DNA of 33,206 bases from contig FN648836.1 in NCBI GenBank assembly GCA_000310025.1, forward strand, positions 1 to 33,206. Reading direction: 5' to 3'. The stretch's first letter is position 1, and each line of letters opens with the position of its first letter. The stretch comes from Ectocarpus siliculosus (Eukaryota; Sar; Phaeophyceae; Ectocarpales; Ectocarpaceae). The notes under the pieces are model-generated. The model made no database searches and was not told the origin of the DNA. It saw only the letters and a program-made list of their open reading frames with translations. This document shows, piece by piece, positions 31,193 to 33,206 of the stretch. A program made the position numbers and the translations under genes.

Positions 31193-33028
31193 CTGTGGAA
31201 CGAAAAAAACACACCACACAGGCCAATCGTGATGAAATAGTCGGTGAGAGTACCACAGGAGAGGTAGGGATACTGTACTCGTAGAATGTTGTATTTCGCT
31301 CGCCGTAAGCATTTGAATATGGGGCGGGGAAGTGCTGGGGAACGGAAGCGCTTTTCAAACCCTTGCTAGTTCCCGTGGTGTGTTCGTACTTTCTTGTTTC
31401 GTGTTCAAAGCCTTGCTTCACGATACATGCCTGCCGTTGAACCAACTCACCGTGCCGTTGCAGCCGTTGCAGCCGTCTGCCATCCGGTCCCTGCACGCAG
31501 CCATGTCCGCGTCGAACTTGGACATGATGGAAGCGGTCATGTCTCGAACCCCGTTGAACCGGGCGCTACAACATGCATTCATGTGTCGGATGGGGGGAAC
31601 AGATTGGGCGCATGTGAGTTTTGTGTTGTGCAACAGAGTAGCACTTGCTACCCTTTTTGCTTTAACGGTCAATCGGAGCAGCGGTGTTGGCAACAATAAT
31701 AACTTGCTTTATTTCTGCATCACCACCAGGCTCAACCCAGCATAACAGCCTCGTCGTGCCAGCCATAGCACTAGATAGGTATGACGGGGGCAGCGGAAGC
31801 AACGGGGCAAGCCTGCAAGCATCAGGGCTTCCAGCACCAACAGCAATCGCCAGAGTGGCCAGGCATAACAGGATCAACCGCAGCAGGGAACAACAACAAC
31901 AAAACCAGAAACATCAATGATGCACACAGTAGTAGCTCTCCATCATGTTAAGTGTTGCGAGCTTAAAAGCTCTTGGCAGACACAAGCCGTAGCTACGGAA
32001 ACCAAACCCAAGGACGGCAAGGCAGTCACCACTTCGACCCCGTAAAAATCTGGCATGCACTCTCCCCTCGCATCCGATAACGCACACGAATGCTTACCCG
32101 ACTCGCGACGGGACTGTCTTCACCGTGGCGTCATTGCTGACACCCCGTGGGCGGAATAAGAAGTTCAGCAAGCCGTACACCGGCGGCTTGGGTGCGTCCA
32201 CTGCATCCGCAATGGACACCGGTGCTCCCGCCTGCATGGCCTTGTCGGCCAAGAAGTGGGCGAGGTCTAGCGACTGGGAATCCAGTCGCTGGAGCTCCGC
32301 GGCGCACGCGATAAACGCCGCTTGGGTCTCGCGCGCCTGTTAAAAGTGAGAATCGCACAAAAACAACCAACGAGACACAGCGGTAGGGGCCGACGGTTTG
32401 TAGAGGGGGGTTACAGAGTTGCTCTCGTCATGACTGGCTCTCCGGGGGTCGGGCTGTGTTATCTTTCCACGGTGGGCTGCCCATGCACTCCAATGCCAGC
32501 AGGTTCGACAAGCGTGTATGTACCTTCCTCCTAACGCATGATCCACTGCCTTTGGTTCGGTCGATAGCGTGGCGTGACGTCGAGTATCACTTTCCCCCAC
32601 CCCCCTACTGTGTAGTAACTCACCGCTGTACCTCTCCCGGCGATGCCTTTGCGACCGCTCAAGGCATGCTTGAAAACATGCAAGCGCTGCTGTGAATGTA
32701 CTGTAGACTATCGATCGAAATACTATTTTAGGGCCCCGCGATTGATCGCCCTGGGCATGCAACAATACAATTGGTGTTGAAACTGCGACTTCTTCCGAAT
32801 CGCGAAAACAGATACTAGCAATAGCGTGACACACGGTACAGTACCCTTGACGTCACGCTCAGGCACGTGTATCTGATGCATACCTCTTCATCGCAGGCCA
32901 TCGTCTCTTCCAGGCGGTCCATGGCCCTTTCCTCGACTTCTTCCAGCTGGACTTGGCAGCCGGAGAGGTCGTCCCGCAGCTGCCTGGTGAAAACCAGCGT
33001 CACGTCTCCCATCTCCTCCAAGCGGGTG
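30967..33028 (-). CDS. 3' portion of an unrecognised helical-protein gene entering from the right edge
   Basis: Exons 32884-33028, 32098-32336 and 31451-31565 join in phase and encode about 167 residues: a Glu/Leu-rich helix (FTRQLRDDLSGCQVQLEEVE), a second helix (AAELQRLDSQSLDLAHFLAD), a Pro-containing linker and a Cys-containing helix (MAACRDRMADGCNGCNGT). A final exon from 31192 holds a GACAGC hexamer array. The 5' end lies beyond the window. I do not recognise the family; BAR-like or spectrin-like helical bundles are possible but untested. The last junction is ambiguous (see the separate entry). Confidence 0.62.
31111..31175 (+). repeat. (GCTGTC)n hexamer array in an exon
   Basis: About nine imperfect units; on the coding strand (GACAGC)n, giving Asp-Ser, Arg-Gln or Thr-Ala repeats according to frame. 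Confidence 0.92.
31451..31565 (-). CDS. Right gene, third visible exon
   Basis: Acceptor TGTTGTAG|C completes GG|C = Gly; ARFNGVRDMTASIMSKFDAD then MAACRDRMADGCNGCNGT. Donor ACG|GTGAGT, phase 0. Confidence 0.68.
32098..32336 (-). CDS. Right gene, second visible exon
   Basis: Acceptor TTTTAACAG|GCG, phase 0; donor GTCGG|GTAAGC, phase 2. 79 codons, beginning ARETQAAFIACAAELQRLDS, then FLADKAMQAG and KPPVYGLLNFLFRPRG. No stop; phases agree on both sides. Confidence 0.72.
32884..33028 (-). CDS. Right gene, first visible exon
   Basis: Acceptor CATTATAG|C after a pyrimidine-rich stretch, one base finishing a split codon, then TRLEEMGDVTLVFTRQLRDD and LEEVEERAMDRLEETMACDEE. Donor GAG|GTATGC, phase 0. 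The preceding exon is off the window. Confidence 0.68.
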
Positions 33029-33206
33029 CTATAATGAAGGGCATCCAAGCAGCCGAGACGAGCGAGCGGAGGGTGAGGGGGAGGGTCACGGCTACTTCTT
33101 GCTTCTGTCGCCCCTCCCCTAGCCTCTCGCTTCATTTAAAGACATAGGGCGGCAGGGGGTGACAAGGGTTCGTTTGGTCCTGCCAACACCTAGGCCCGAC
33201 CGTGAA
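33029..33206. other. Right edge, intron of the right gene
   Basis: No exon is recognised. On the minus strand this is C/T-rich near 33060-33110 and probably serves the acceptor at 33029-33031. Confidence 0.45.

Overview
The window reads as nuclear DNA from an intron-rich eukaryote. Coding sequence comes as short exons (18-455 nt) separated by introns of about 200-1,700 nt. These have GT-AG borders, pyrimidine-rich acceptors and reading phases that chain from exon to exon. Many simple repeats, moderately high GC and very large introns fit a multicellular stramenopile such as a brown alga (Ectocarpus-like). That placement is an inference from style, not from a marker gene. No rRNA, convincing tRNA, CRISPR array or bacterial-type operon is visible.

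Left part, minus strand, 6427 down past position 1: one multi-exon gene whose 3' end lies outside the window. Eleven phase-compatible exons give at least 603 residues: a signal peptide, a cysteine-rich segment, a long coiled-coil region, one short transmembrane helix followed by Arg-rich residues, and an Ala/Glu-rich coiled-coil tail. The last two visible exons share a 280-bp-offset tandem duplication covering exon end and intron. I do not recognise the family. The order of parts resembles KAR5/GEX1 nuclear-fusion proteins, but this is only a hypothesis.

From 6.43 to about 14.06 kb I find no convincing gene. The stretch holds purine repeats, scattered unsupported ORFs and one or two exon-like islands. 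An intron at 14284-14567 joins two exon-like blocks that could be a 5' extension of the next gene or a separate small gene.

Middle, plus strand, 15223-27233: the exocyst subunit SEC10 (EXOC5 family), recognised from its N-terminal helical region through its C-terminal LRADY-like motif, in about 17 exons. Its introns carry a (GTT)n tract, a TTACCG hexamer array and a CT-rich minisatellite of about 100-bp period, the last two lying directly before splice acceptors. The expected central 150-175 residues of SEC10 are missing between 22497 and 22716, where the exon phases also fail to match.

Right part, 27.2-31.0 kb: intergenic DNA with a 1.15-kb fold-back (long terminal inverted repeat) element at 29260-30408. 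Then, on the minus strand at 30967-33028, come the last four visible exons of another gene entering from the right edge. It encodes a helical protein whose final exon is a hexamer-repeat tract open in all frames. The splice phase decides between an acidic Ser/Asp tail and a basic Arg/Gln tail.

The three genes show no obvious shared pathway. SEC10 tethers secretory vesicles at the plasma membrane; the left gene is predicted to enter the secretory pathway.
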